Shown here: in pieces, positions 1-12,572 of the stretch
How positions within the stretch are numbered: the first letter of the stretch is position 1
Layout of the letters: every line of letters starts with the position of its first letter
Assembly (NCBI GenBank): GCA_018907035.1
Contig: JACCIC010000003.1
Location: 2,518,001 to 2,582,000, forward strand
DNA from: Sycobia sp. Sy_11
Taxonomy: Eukaryota > Arthropoda > Insecta > Hymenoptera > Epichrysomallidae
Length of the DNA: 64,000 nt
Reading direction: 5' to 3'
The notes under the pieces: model-generated
What the model was told of the DNA's origin: nothing
Databases searched by the model: none
The model's input: only the letters and a program-made list of their open reading frames with translations
Position numbers and translations under genes: made by a program

Positions 1-2248
1 TCCACCAGAAAGTAGAATATGCTCTAAGATTTGAACTGATTTAAAAGTCAAATCTACATTCAAGCAAAATGACTATATACATTTTCTTTAGAATCTGTTA
101 AAGTAAGCGGTTTATAATTATCTAAGCAGAAATTTGTATCGAGAAAAGATTAGAATATTCTTAAGAGTATCCTAGATAGTCATATATAATCCATTATTCA
201 ATGCAAATATTGGCTCGGCCGAAACAAAAACTTTTTCGGCTCAATAATTCTTTACGAGACGTTAAAGAAACGCATTTCTATTTTTTTTGACCTGGAAAGC
301 CGGAACAAGAATATGGTTTTAGGGCCATTCATCACACCCCACATCGACTAAATCTCCATCGTCATCCAAGATATGTTTCGTTCTACCTCGCCTCCCGGTC
401 AAGTGCTCTCTTTGCGTTCTTTCGCTTTTCACCTACTCACCCCCCCCCCTCCGCCAGACGGACGGCTTATTCTATTTTCAATCCCTGCACATCACCAGAA
501 ATTCCCCTAATATCCGACGTAAAAGTGGGTCGGACATGGAGACTGCCGTAACGTATGGGGACAAGATATTTCTGCAGATACGAAGCTCTTCCTCTTCAAT
601 TTTAAGCTCGATCTCTACTATTCTTTCCCTCTCCTTTCGACGAATCCTTTGAGTATAACGAGCGCGCACCTGTTTGCTTTATCTCAAAGCCCCATTTTTT
701 ATCGGAGGAAACTAACAATACGTATGTTATATCTGGACATTTTTCTTCATACTTTTACATCGTATAAATAGTTCTTAACTATACAGAACATTTTTTGCAT
801 TTATCATCAAAATTGAATAGTATAATGATCACGTCGGTATAATCAGATCAAGAACATTAATCAATTAGTCTTTGATAAATCAATTGTTAAAGCATAATAA
901 CTACATTAATACATTCGGTAAAATTAATAATTTTATAAATTTCAGTGAGGAAATAAATAAAATTTAACGATTGTAAAATCCTAAGCACAAATATGTATAG
1001 TCTTCATTAATAACTACGTAATTTAATCGGCACTCTTCATAAATCGAAGCTCTACGACGAAAGAGTGGACAATATAAGCGGAAATTCAGGCATCAATTCC
1101 AATCCATTTTTCTTTATCCGTGGTCAGTTTTCTGGTCACGTGATGAACCCATTTCCGCCACTTTTACTTTTATACCCGCTCTATAGTTCTGCACCGAAAG
1201 GCGACATAACAAGGGTGGCGCGATATATTTACGGTCAAGCGTGAGTTGGATAGGCAATATATAATATATACTATACAAAAGTGGGGCGGAGGGGGGCTGG
1301 GTAAGAAAAAAACAAGGCCAAAAGTAGAATCTTTTGAGCTGTTAGCTGAATTATTGTGGATAATTAAAAAATCTTCCTCTGACTCGCTTTTTTTCTTATT
1401 AATTAAGCACTTTTTGAGCTACGTAGAGTTTGCTTTCAACGGACTGAACTTTATTCTGGACTTATAATTTTTTGTTTGTACAACAATCCTTTCACTTTAA
1501 TACTTCACGTTGTTCAATCTTCTGTTTTAGTAATTAAGTATTCGAACGTGTTAAATTATAATTTATCATGATTAAGAAATACTTAATGACAATTTTCTAA
1601 ACAAAAAAAATAAAAAAAACAAGATAAAAGAAATACTGATATTTTTTACTGAATTTCATTTAAATTAAATTAACGTCAGAATTTTAGCATTCAATTTTAC
1701 TTGACATTTTTTGAAATCTTCGAAGTTTCTGAGTTTAAGAATCTTTCAGAATATAAGTTTTGAATAGGGAAGTTTTTTTATTATAATTATGTATAAGCAT
1801 AAGAGATATTTTTACGTCTAATGTCTATTTTATTTTTTATTTTTTATTTAATATAAGTAAGCTGGACAGAAAAAGTTCAATCTTATACTTAGCACAAATT
1901 TCTGTCACTAACAAGAAACAACTTTAATAAAAATTATATGGATTAACCTCCTATTGCAATCTATCTTTCTGTACTTGCAACATCAGACATTTGAAAAACT
2001 ATATTTACGTTTTATCTTAAGATTAAGATTTCTTTTTCTTTTTGTAGCTTGATACTGTAGGTGATCTTATTTACATAGTAGTTTATACCCCTATTAATCG
2101 AAGTTTCTTAATTTAAAATAATAATAATAATGATTTATATATAAAATAGGAATATCAATAATCTACTTCTTGATATATGTAATAGAGAGGCTATTGAAAT
2201 TATAAAAAAATAAATGCAAAGAAATAGATTTTGATATTTTTTTATTAC

Positions 2249-2251
<3 letters not shown>
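1..2251. other. Non-coding, AT-rich with GC-richer pockets
   Basis: No gene recognised. The pocket at 1080-1245 has TCACGTGA (an E-box palindrome) near 1136 and a plus-strand AAGC|GTGAGT donor-like site near 1239, so it could be a first exon or promoter of a plus-strand gene. No coding partner was found. The 63-codon minus-strand frame at 478-669 shows no motif. Confidence 0.3.

Positions 2252-2323
<72 letters not shown>
2252..2323. repeat. (CT)36 microsatellite
   Basis: An uninterrupted CT dinucleotide run. Confidence 0.98.
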
Positions 2324-2326
<3 letters not shown>

Positions 2327-3960
2327 GTGGTCAGATCAGAACTAGAACTTTCGGACGCGTATCGCACCAGATTTCATACATGAAAAGCTTTTACTTTTGT
2401 CTTGATATTTCAACTGTTTTATTTTAAGTTTTTAGTTCATATGTAAGTATGTGTATATAATTTTTAGACTGTATTCAATTCAGCATGTCTTAATATACAA
2501 AATACGAAATATAAATAAGATATTAAATTAATTTTTGTTAACAGTACAATAATAAAAAATACTGAGGTATAAATTTATCAATGCAGTGAAAACTAATTTG
2601 ATATCTGAGCTCACTCACTACAAATATTGTAGAATATAAAATATTATAACTTTTCACCTGGGCGGATTTTTATCGCTATCATTATGGCCCGATTCAGTTG
2701 ATAGGCTGATCAATTTCTTAAATCGTTAACCTACCTTCGAGCGCTTAAATCGCTTAGATACACTAGTCTGTAGCCACGGCTGATTGTCATTGTCACTACA
2801 TCAGCATACATAGAGTGTCCTCTTTATACGTAATATATACATATATAAACTGTTCTGCGTTTCTATGTGTAACGCATTGTAACCTACATCCTTTGAAATA
2901 AGCATATAGGACGATGGCGTGTATAAAAATTTTTTATAACATATACGAATTTTCTAAGCCTTTATTTCCTTGCACTCTATAGTTCAATATGAAGGCAGAT
3001 AAATATTTTGTTGAGTTTATTTTCTTAGCGCAAAGTTGTAATTAATATTAACATTAGCATATTAATTATAGTAACAGATAATATAATACTTAACATTTAT
3101 CTAGTATTACAAGATACGTTATAAGAAAAACACTTCGTCGATTTTTTGCATTCGTTTCACGGCGGATTGTTTTTTAAATAGCTTCAAAATTATTATAGAA
3201 AAAATTTAATATAATGAAAAACTAATTCTCATCAGTAAGTTTTTATTACTAATTTATTTATATATTTTTAATTTAATAAAGAAGTTAACAATTTCGGAAA
3301 AGAAAAGTGGATAATTTTTAAAAATTGAGTATTTTTAATTAAATAAAAAGCGAAAATAGCGAAAATATCTCTCAATAACACATTATAAAAAAAGCTTTAA
3401 TTAATTTTTTATTTCAATTTCAAAGTATTAAACCATTAAATAAAATGATTAGCTTTTGGTCAACAATAAAAATACTCTATGTCTTACCAATTTTAAATAA
3501 TAAATGGTTTTTAAAGAATCTTTGTTTACTATTACATATACTACATAAATTTCGTGTATTACAACATGTCTTTCAGTATTCTCCAGAGACTGACAGATTT
3601 GGAAAATGAAATCTGCATTATCCGTATCGAGAGTTACTCACTTCTTCCAGGCTTTAAGAATAAATGGTGAAAAGATAGGGAGATCGAGAGTACTTCAATG
3701 AAATTGAAGTAAGCGGATTTATACCGCAGAGATTGACTTTATTTTTTCTTTTTTACTTTCTTTCTTAATTAATCTTTGTACGAGTATCGTAATTCTTTTT
3801 TTATAGATATAATTATTCTATATTGCTATTACAATTTGTGACCAGAGGCTTACGTAAATTTGAATTTTAATTTGCAATATATGAAAAGATCGTATTAATT
3901 TTTTATTAGTTTTTATGATAATAGAGAAGCTCAATATTTTCTTAATAATTAATATTCCTA

Positions 3961-4021
<61 letters not shown>

Positions 4022-5734
4022 TCAATTGTAAAACTAAAAATATTTTATTATACTTTCTCTGATTTAATTCCTTTTTGTTTACGAAAAATGACAGCTTATA
4101 TATTTGCATAAAAATTATTTATATTCAATTTTTTAATTAATTTTCATCAATATCAAAAAATTACGATTCAATTAAAGTAAAATTAATATTATAGAATATT
4201 GAAAATTATGAATCTATAATAATGTACCCGAATCAATACTAAGAATATGTTTACGACATCTGTGAAGAGAAGCATGAACATTGACCAACCCTGGTGGATT
4301 AATGATATAATAAATCTGTAAGTATTATGGATCTAATTTTAATGTGAAATATAATTTATACATTGTATTATAAAATAATATAATTTACCAACTTTGTTCA
4401 AGTTTTTTTCTTTGACAATTATTGTAATGTCCAAATAAAAATCAAAAAAATAAAAACTAACCTTCAATTAAGCGCAAGAAGTTCGCAAAAAAGAGAAACA
4501 AGAATTCAACTTTTTGGGATGATTTTTTGTTTGCGAGGGTAATATTTCAGAGTCCGCAATTAATCAGGACGCTACTATATCAACCGAAATGTTATCCGTA
4601 ACGAGATCAATCATGCGTGGTAATAGTGTAAGAAAAAGATGTTTTTTACTTCTTTTATCCCGTACGTAGTTCGATCGAATTCATATAGAAAAGAAATAAA
4701 AATTATTTCTGAGAGAATTCTAAAAATCATTTAAAGAGAATACATAGACATGACATCTTCTGAATGATTCTGAAAATTGTTTTGAAAAACCAACCTAAAC
4801 GATTCATCAATATGAAACAACAGTTATTTCTGAAAAATATACAGCAACGTTTCGGAAAAAAAGTTAATATTCTTTGATAATTTTGACACTGAAAACTGTA
4901 TAAAAGAACACTAGAATTCTATCTGATTAAAAAAAGTGAAGACATAAAACTATTAGAATCCTTTCTAAAAGCATTTTCGATACTCATACAGGTCAAATTG
5001 AAAAACAAATAGCAAAAATGATAAAAGGTTTGATGAAAATCACAGCTCGCAGTAATTTTGATTTATTACTCGGAAAATAATAAGCTAATGAAAGAAAAAT
5101 ATTGCTCAATTAACATCAGAAATCAGAATCTTCGGTACATTAAGAACGTGACAATTGAAAAGCTTCGTGCGATTACGAGTTTGTTTCTTGAAGGTGTATC
5201 AAAGTGTTTAAGTTGAAAAAATTAAAATTAGAACTAACTAAAAATTGTATTCAAAAGAACATAAGAGTCGAAAATTCTTTAATTTCTTAATGTCAAATCG
5301 CAGATCAAACTGAATAGCGGTCTTAGATTGTTCATTAAAAGTTACGTATGAAATAACCTGGATACCCTGTATAATAGTTTCCTTGTAATCTTATATATTT
5401 AAAAAAAATTTTGAAAGTTAATGAATGCACTTTGCCAATTATAAATATTGTGTTATGGAAAAACACCATGAATTTCTATAATTTTACAAATAAGTTCAAA
5501 ATTTATACCGACACCTTGAGGCAATGACGAAGTTGCATCTCGTGTGATTCACAGTTATGAGCAACATTCAATGCAGCATTACTTAAATTAGTGAACTGTC
5601 AGACATTGAAGCTTTGTTAATCACACCGATATTTTTTTCTATTTCAGAACGCAAATGAAACAGTTAAAACTTCTCAATTTGGTATCCGATCCCACAAAAT
5701 GTGATACGTTTGTCGAATCCGAGCAGTTTCAATA
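2324..5734. other. AT-rich non-coding DNA
   Basis: No long reading frame, no RNA gene and no recognised repeat apart from the (AT)26 tract. A slightly less AT-rich patch at 3590-3720 has no protein-like reading. Confidence 0.5.
3966..4017. repeat. (AT)26 microsatellite
   Basis: An uninterrupted AT dinucleotide run. Confidence 0.97.
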
Positions 5735-6164
5735 CTAGTCCCGGAGCCAGCGACATACTTTAGTGACCAATTTATCCTCCTCCGAAACTTAGTTTAAATG
5801 ATTCGTTTGAATATGCTAAAGGATGGAGTGACTGCCTGCTGCGGCACCTAATCTGGATGTGGCAACACCAGGAATCTAAACATGCAAAACATAAAAAATT
5901 TTCAGTTATTTATCCTCGGCTCAAATTAGGTCATAATAAAGTTTAGACTGTGTATTAACGAAAACAAAACATCTGCTAGTTCTAATCATCTGGACTATAC
6001 GTCTGCTGCTCACCTGATCATAAAAAATAATTTTAAACTTTTGAAAAAAAAATAGAAAAAAATTCTGAAAAAATCAGATGTATCTACTTTCAGACGTCGA
6101 TTGCGAATAAAACTGAAAAAAATTCATGAAATGACATATCTAATTGTGAAAGTGTTAAACAAAT

Positions 6165-7340
6165 TGTTGGGGAAAATTGAAGAAAGGCATAGCACTTTCT
6201 ATTTCCTTGGCATTTTTATGAGTAAAATGTGCGAGAGACGCAGAGCTAACCCACCGGTCGGTATTATACTGTCCTCCGCATGTCTTCGCGGAGCAATAAT
6301 ATCATAAACCGAGCTCTCCGGCCATAATGACCATCAGTTGCCGCCCATCCTGTACCGCGCGCATCAACTTCAAGCAGCGCACATCTGCCGACTGCCGTTG
6401 GATCCCACGCTTCTCTGTCCTGGCTAAATTCCCTCCCTGAAGTATAAAGCGGTCCCCAAATAAAACTATAGTTCAATATAGATTTGAACTAATTGGTCCC
6501 GGATACTTTGTTGGCTCGGAGGAAAAACGATGTTCACGGATGGGCATCAGCGACACTTCTCTTCGCTAGTCGCTCGGTACGGTGGATTCCAATCTTCTCG
6601 TCTCAATTGGTTCCGTTGGTTTCAATCAGCTCGTGCCGCCTTTCCGTGTGAGATTTCTCGGTGTAGTCCGTGTCGTCGTTGCGTTCCGTCCGTGTTGTGG
6701 ATCGATCGATGTGTGATAAAGCCCGTGTCGTCGTTGCGTTCCGTCCGTCGTGGATTGATCAGTATGTGATTGAGCCCATGTCAAGGGATAAGTTCGGGCG
6801 CTCCCGTGGACAGAGCACAGAGGTTCTGTAGAGATTCGGACACGACGAATCTCTGAGGGGCCTCCCATCCGGTCCGTTCGAGCCGGTAGCTGCCGTTACC
6901 GACAAGGGTTCGCCCGCGCCCCAGACGTTGGGGTCGGTGCGCAGCGTCAGGAGGAAGTGCGGAGGTTCCCTTCCACATAAGTCCTCACCTCGTCGATCAG
7001 TTGTGTGGGTGCGCCTACCCTATGTTTGTTGTATGGTAAGACAGAGCTCTGTGTGTTTATATTTTGTATTTATTTGTAAAGTGACCTTTTGCCTCGCGTA
7101 TAGTATATATATTTATTCTGGTACATATATTTATTTATATTTATTTGTATTTGTAGTCCATACCTCAAATAGTATTCATAACGTATATTTTTAAACTGGC
7201 TTTTTTCTCCACTCACTGAATGGAGGTTTTTTATGCCTTTTTTCTTCTAATAAATATAATATTTCACTATAATTGATTGGCTGTTTTTATTTATTTCTAA
7301 TTTCGAACCCACCGATAATTATTCAGGTAAGTCACGTTCA
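6165..7340 (+). mobile_element. Solo LTR of a retrotransposon, 1176 bp, TSD CAAAT
   Basis: The segment begins TGTTGGGG and ends CACGTTCA, giving the TG...CA ends of an LTR. It is flanked by the 5-bp direct repeat CAAAT (6160-6164 and 7341-7345). The other arm of the inverted repeat has a single CAAAT at this point, which proves insertion. A TATAAA at 6444 and an AATAAA near 7249 are plausible promoter and poly(A) signals. It is GC-richer than its surroundings. The TGTT start and large size resemble BEL/Pao-type LTRs, but the family is not established. Orientation is inferred from the position of AATAAA. The short reading frames inside match no known protein. Confidence 0.8.
6668..6778 (+). 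repeat. 55-bp tandem duplication inside the solo LTR
   Basis: The motif CCGTGTCGTCGTTGCGTTCC occurs at about 6668 and again at about 6723, with similar sequence following each copy. This gives two units of roughly 55 bp. Confidence 0.7.
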
Positions 7341-7984
7341 CAAATTATAAACACCAAGTTTTATGGAATAATTTTGAGTTTAGACAATAATTGTTCAAAC
7401 AAATGTTGCCGATCCTATTGAAATAAAATTTTTATATTCTATCCAATTTTTCTCTAAATGTAATAATAATGTCATAAATTATTAACGTTTCGAACTACTA
7501 ATCAGCCCAAGTCCTTGTCGATACGTCAGGGATCTACCACGCCGCTCAAAAGATACAGCGTCAACAGCGATACAAATACTTTCGATTTTTTAAATTTGCT
7601 CATAAATATGCAGTCTTAAAGCAAATGCGTATACAATATAAAAAACTTATTTTTGGTAGATATACCAATTTTGTTTAAAACACTTTTTGCAAATGAGACA
7701 TTGATGACAATAACAAAAATGACAATAACATTTTGGAAAATGTATTAAATGACTCGATGACAGTGTACCACGTAAGATATCCATCGTGTTTCAAGTTCCC
7801 CCAAAGCGCGTACTTCAACTGTACTTTTACACATCAGTTGTCACTTATCCTCGCAAAATTCTTATTTCATTAAATTCTACAATACATACAACTTCATTGG
7901 CATTAATTTTTATCACTGCAAAAATATGAAACATCTCAGCTGAAGCAATGGAAAATACATTACGCGTAACAAAAACCTAAGTAG

Positions 7985-9706
7985 GTGTACTCGAAAACGC
8001 GTACTTCATACTGCTCGATATGCCGAGGAACAAACCATGCGTCTGGAGAGTGCAAGCGAGAATTCCACAATCGATCACCTAACCAACGAATGGAACCAGC
8101 CCGTTGTTATGGTTGCGGGGAAGAAGGGCACTTTGCAACTTTTGAACGCAAAGGATTTTTGCGCCGTGACGATCGCCGACGACAGAAAGCGCCCACTATT
8201 GGATGTGGTAATTTGTGACCTCCAAGGACAAGCGTACACGAATGTAGGTGCCAAGGCTAGCATGGCTAGTGGCTCCTTACACCGTAGTCTGCAGGAGAAG
8301 GGTGTCCCTGCAAGGTTGCAGTCAATGTACATTATATTCGACAACGGAGTTGCCCAGTCGAAGGATGTTCTCACGTACAGAGTACAAGTAACTTTGGCCA
8401 ATCGTACGATAGAAACCGAACTGGTTGAACTCCCCGACGCCGTGGATAAGAAGACGCTACTAGCCATTTACTTCTTAGAGGACGCGTGGGTAGTATTTAA
8501 TGTGCAGAGAAGCTCTTAGCACTTCCTCGAGAAATCCGCCAAGCTACATCAATATGCTGATCCAGTAAGTGACAGCAAATCCCTCAGCCAGCTCTCTCAT
8601 ACAAAGGTAGCGCAACGAGTGCAAGTCCTGAGCACCGTAGTGACAGGTAAGAGAATGATAGAGAAATCCAGCCTAGAGAAGGAGTCTTAACAGTGCGCAA
8701 GAAAAATCCAAGAGACCGCGAAAGGAGGACCACGAAATATTAGACCGATTATTCGAGCAAACATTTGCAACGATCGAGGAGACATCTGAAAGTTGGCCAC
8801 TTCGAACTTTGGCGGGCCAGATAGAAATTGCCATGGTTGACCTCCGTTTACGCTTGGATGAAGCCCCCGTTACCGAACGTGATGAAATCGAGAACCTCTT
8901 GCACGAATTCGCAGACGTGTTTCAGCCAAGAGGTCCTCGGACGACGATCACGGAAGATTAGATAGAAACAAGCGAACATCCGCCTGTAGCCATACCGCCC
9001 TATCGTCTCTCACCGGCGCAACGAGAAGCACTTAAGAACGAATTGGAGCAGATACTACGGAACGGAATTATCCGGGAATGCGAATTGCTATGAGCTATGC
9101 AATTGTGCTTATACCGAAAAAGGATGGCGGCATTTGCGTATGCGTATATTATAAACACCTCAATCAAATCACGGTACCAGATCCATATCCTTTGCCGCGT
9201 ATGGATGATCTTCTGCTCACCCGTAAGAATCTCATGCGCGCATCAACGCTGGATTTCCAACTATTGACAGGTCTCCTTGAGGCTCCAGAATCGCGAAAAG
9301 TCGGTATTTACCACGCCATTCAGAACGTTCATATTTCGTGTAATGTGTTTCGGATTGAGGAATGGCGGCGCAACGATACTATACCCTTACACTCGGACTC
9401 CCCAACAAATGTACACTGGCATACCTAGATCGCTTTATAGTCCTCACTTGGGCAGCTAAGAAGAAGACTTGGCAGACCTTCATCGCCTTTTGCATAGGAT
9501 AAGGAAGTTCGGTTTACACGTTAATAGGAAGAAGAAGAAGGACTCTTACCAGACCCGGAGAAAACGAGCACCATTGGCAGTTTGAAACCGCTGAGGAAAA
9601 CTGAAGGCCTTAGTCTCCTTCCTGCAAACATGCTCATGGTTCCGTTGTTTTGTGCCGAATTTTGCCAAGATGGCCGAGCCGCTAACACACGTCAATAGCA
9701 TGCTTC
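7985..9706 (+). pseudogene. Ty3/gypsy gag-pol fragment (zinc knuckle, protease, RT), broken
   Basis: Read through several frames, the order is gag nucleocapsid, protease, linker and RT. A first knuckle has the CX2CX4HX4C pattern beginning CSICRGTNH at about 8011. A second one (CYGCGEEGHFA) has lost its last Cys. A retropepsin-like region follows at 8180-8516, where the expected Asp of the D[ST]GA-type site reads Asn (NVGAKAS). The linker has LHEFADVF and HPPVAIPPYRLSPAQREALK. The RT has LIPKKDGG, YYKHLNQIT and PDPYPLPRMDDLL, then frameshifts. It ends with FAKMAEPLTHV, the RT to RNase H junction. RNase H, integrase and LTRs are absent. The whole fragment lies between the inverted-repeat arms. 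Confidence 0.85.
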
Positions 9707-9744
9707 AATAACATATAAATGATATGTCATATAATTGAGACTTT

Positions 9745-10530
9745 TGAAAAAATTATTTTAAACAAAATTAGTATATATACCAAAAATAAGTTTTTTATAT
9801 TGTATGTTCATTTATATTGTATATGTTTTACGACTGCATATTTATGAGCAAATTTTAAAAATAGAAAGTATTTCTATCGCGGTTGACGCTGTGTCTTCTG
9901 AGCGGCGTTGTAGATCCCTGACGTATCAACAAGGACTTGGGCTGATTAGTAATTCGAAACGCTAATAATTTATGACATTATTATTACGTTTAGAGAAAAA
10001 TTAGATAGAATATAAAAATTTCATTTCAATAGGATCTACAACTTTTGTTTGAACAATTATTGTTTAAACTCAAAATTATTCCATAAAATTTGGTGTTTAT
10101 AATTTGTTTAACACTTTAACAATTACATATGTCATTTCATGAATTTTCTCAGTTTTATTCGTAATCAGCGTCTGAAAGTAGATATATGTGATTTTTTCAG
10201 AATTTTCTTCTATTTTTTTCGAAAGTTTAAAATTACTTTTTATGTTCAGGTGAGCAGCAGACGTATAGTCCAGATGATTAGAACTAGCAGATGTTTTGTT
10301 TTCGTTAATACACAGTCTAAACTTTATTCTGACCTAATTTGAGCGGAGGATAAATAACTGAAAAATTTTTATGATTTACATGTTTAGGTCACTGGCGTTG
10401 TCACATCCAGATTAATTTTTGCAGTGGACGGTTCTCCGTCCTTCAGAACATTCAAACGAATCATTTAAACTAATTTATAGCCGAGGATAAATCTATGACA
10501 AAAATGTCGCTGGCTCCCGAACGATACAAA
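9745..10530 (-). repeat. Right arm of the large inverted repeat
   Basis: This arm is about 790 bp and matches the left arm in opposite orientation. It is continuous across the point where the solo LTR interrupts the left arm, so it preserves the empty insertion site near 10095-10110. Open reading frames in it are short and match no family. Confidence 0.85.
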
Positions 10531-10940
10531 CACCAGTAGAGAGCCAGTTTCCTGAATTCGTAATTCTCCGACTAAATTTTCAGGTAATTTATAAATTCAC
10601 CTTAGGTCAATACAGGGTAGGCGTAAAGTACAAGTTTAGACCTAAGGTGAGGTAAAGACAAAAATATATATGTAGTAAGAAATGTAAATAAATGAAAGAA
10701 ATGATTAATAAATATATACTGTGCAACACTAAGCTGTATACAAACAAAACTTTTTATCAGTCTGAAAATTTTGTATCATTTTAAAACAATAATCTATGCT
10801 ACGTTTAAAGACGCTTCTACATACTTATGATGAAATAGGTTGTATTCTGAAATTGAAAATTTTACTTATGATGACTATTGTACGCTAAAACAACAAATAT
10901 TTTTGAGAGTCTTGCAGTCGTATAAAATAATATGTTTTTA

Positions 10941-12401
10941 ATTAAATAATGACAATGAGACTGTCCTTGTTTACAGTCACCCACATTGAATCTAAAATAA
11001 AAATATAAATTACTCAATATACTATTGTTAGAGAGGACAATCTGACTACTCCTATCGTCATTATTATGCAATTACCATTATTATTATAATAAGGGGGGGT
11101 ACGGTTAATTCGGTATAAAACAGGCATATTTTTAAGAATTTTTTCTCGCGATACAGATACAGCCGGATTACCCAGTCAATTTGCATATAATAATGTATCA
11201 TTTGAACAATATGTTCCTAAATTTTCATGAAAAATATTGAAAATTAAGCCGATGACAGTGAATCTCCGGAAGCTCCTCGAAAAAAGTTGTTTTGCGGTGT
11301 ACACGATTACGCATCACAGAATCATCGGAATCGCAAAATCCAAAGTGCATTCTCGACAAGAGATGTTTCCTCAGGTAACGCTGTCGAGTTTCTTTTTACT
11401 TTTAGAATTTTTGGTAGCTTTATGAAGCGGAAAATGATTTTTGCTATAAAAAATCGGGTTATTTGTTACTGTAAAATTGAGAATTAATAAAAATAACCAA
11501 GAAACTCGACGGCGTTACCTGATGAATTATGTAAAGATGTACTATGCAAAATTTCAAACCGATTGGTTCAGTAGATTTTGTGTGAGGATATACACCGACT
11601 TCAAAAATGGCAGTTTTCAGATAACGTCTTAAAAGTTTTGTAAACTAAAAAATTCACAATAAAACTTTATAATTCTTTCAGGTCCATATAGCAAAATGCT
11701 TTCATTTACATGGTCTAAAGCATCTTTTTGTGTTTATCTACGTAAAACTTTTCCTTCTCTGCTCTATTTATTCGCAACTCGTCAACTTGTCGCGCCCATT
11801 CGTGGAAACTTGACCCTGTACTGATTTGCATATTTTTTCATAATGGCTAATAGAGCAAGAGAACCTTCATTAAAAGTACATGCAGCTACATTAGCTGCAA
11901 TTTCAACAATTGTAGAGGTGCCACTCACTGACGTTGGAGAGATTTTCCAGATTAGCTGATTGAGACTTTCATTATTATTTTGCGTGAAACCTCCAAGACA
12001 TCGCTGCAAGAGTTCGTCTTTACTCAAGTCCTCATAAATGGGTCTAATAGCTCTAAGAACTTCAGTAGGAAGTGTTGTATAGCTGTGTTTAAAAGATTTT
12101 AAAGCATCTGAAGCTGCAGCTTTCTGCCATTCGCACAAATTACGAATATGTAAAAATCCTACGTGGAGCAACGAATGTTCAAATACTCACAACTTTGTCA
12201 ATTTTTCTCCGATTAACTTGAAATTTCGACACAATATTCTTGAGATATAAAGCATTCATTTAAAAAATTTAAAAAATGGCTAAAAAAAGTTTAAATGCCT
12301 TACCCCCTCCTTAATAATAGGATATTGAGTAATTTTTATTTTCATTTCAGATTTCACTAGGGTGAGTATAAACAAGGATACTCTAACTGCCATTATTTAA
12401 T
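10941..12401 (-). mobile_element. DNA transposon with ~80-95 bp terminal inverted repeats and Mutator-like transposase relic
   Basis: The left end (10941-11020) matches the reverse complement of the right end (about 12315-12401). Both ends share ATTAAATAATGRCA, TCCTTGTTTA and ACTCACCC-like segments, then AATCTRAAAT and AAATTACTCAATAT. Between them lies one clear coding remnant on the minus strand. The target duplication could not be resolved because the outer bases are themselves AT-rich and near palindromic. A shorter relative with the same ends lies at 16597-17272. Confidence 0.65.
11782..12171 (-). pseudogene. C-terminal fragment of a Mutator-like transposase
   Basis: The 129-aa frame contains IRPIYEDLSKDELLQRCLGG, then TQNNNESLNQLIWKISP, and later AACTFNEG. 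From memory, this CL.G.TQN.NES.N..IW pattern is typical of Mutator-like transposase-derived proteins found in many copies in insects and other animals. The N-terminal catalytic part is missing, since the frame starts only about 140 bases inside the right terminal repeat. It is therefore a truncated, non-functional copy unless joined to sequence elsewhere. Confidence 0.6.
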
Positions 12402-12404
12402 CAT

Positions 12405-12572
12405 AAAGACATCGCATTTTACCGACCAAACATGTAAACTCCCCGTAGAAGTGGTCTTGACACACTTAGACATCGTGTTTTACTCTCCGACCGTAAAACT
12501 CTCCGTAGAAATCGTCCTCAGATACCTGAACATCGTAATTCAGCATCCGAATGTAGAAATCCCCAAAAATAA
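12405..12572 (-). repeat. Small outlier cluster of the 60-bp minisatellite (about 2.5-3 units)
   Basis: Units with CCCCGTAGAAGTGGTC, AGACATCGTGTTTTAC and CTCCGACCGT repeat at 59-60 bp. They match, in reverse orientation, the array at 43.4-44.1 kb. The cluster abuts the right end of the transposon at 12401. Confidence 0.75.

Larger units (their letters stand above)
5735..7700 (+). repeat. Left arm of a large inverted repeat, split by a solo LTR
   Basis: 5735-6164 plus 7341-7700 together match, in reverse complement, the uninterrupted right arm at 9745-10530. Landmarks shared by both arms include GGAGCCAGCGAC near the outer end, GTCTGCTGCTCACCTGAT in the middle, ACTTATTTTTGGTA near the inner end, and the stretch that includes CAGGGATCTAC. 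The arms differ by scattered substitutions and small indels, so they are old. Similarity fades near 5720 and 7710. This may be the terminus of a DNA transposon or one of two copies of an unknown repeat in opposite orientation. Confidence 0.85.

Noticed and set aside
1246..1467. 73-codon plus-strand frame
   Set aside because: No motif, and composition like the surrounding AT-rich DNA.
6101..7194. Several short frames on both strands inside the solo LTR
   Set aside because: They match no family and lie inside a non-coding LTR. GC-richer DNA gives chance open frames.
8075..8467. 130-codon minus-strand frame
   Set aside because: It is antisense to the Ty3/gypsy protease region, which explains the sequence better.
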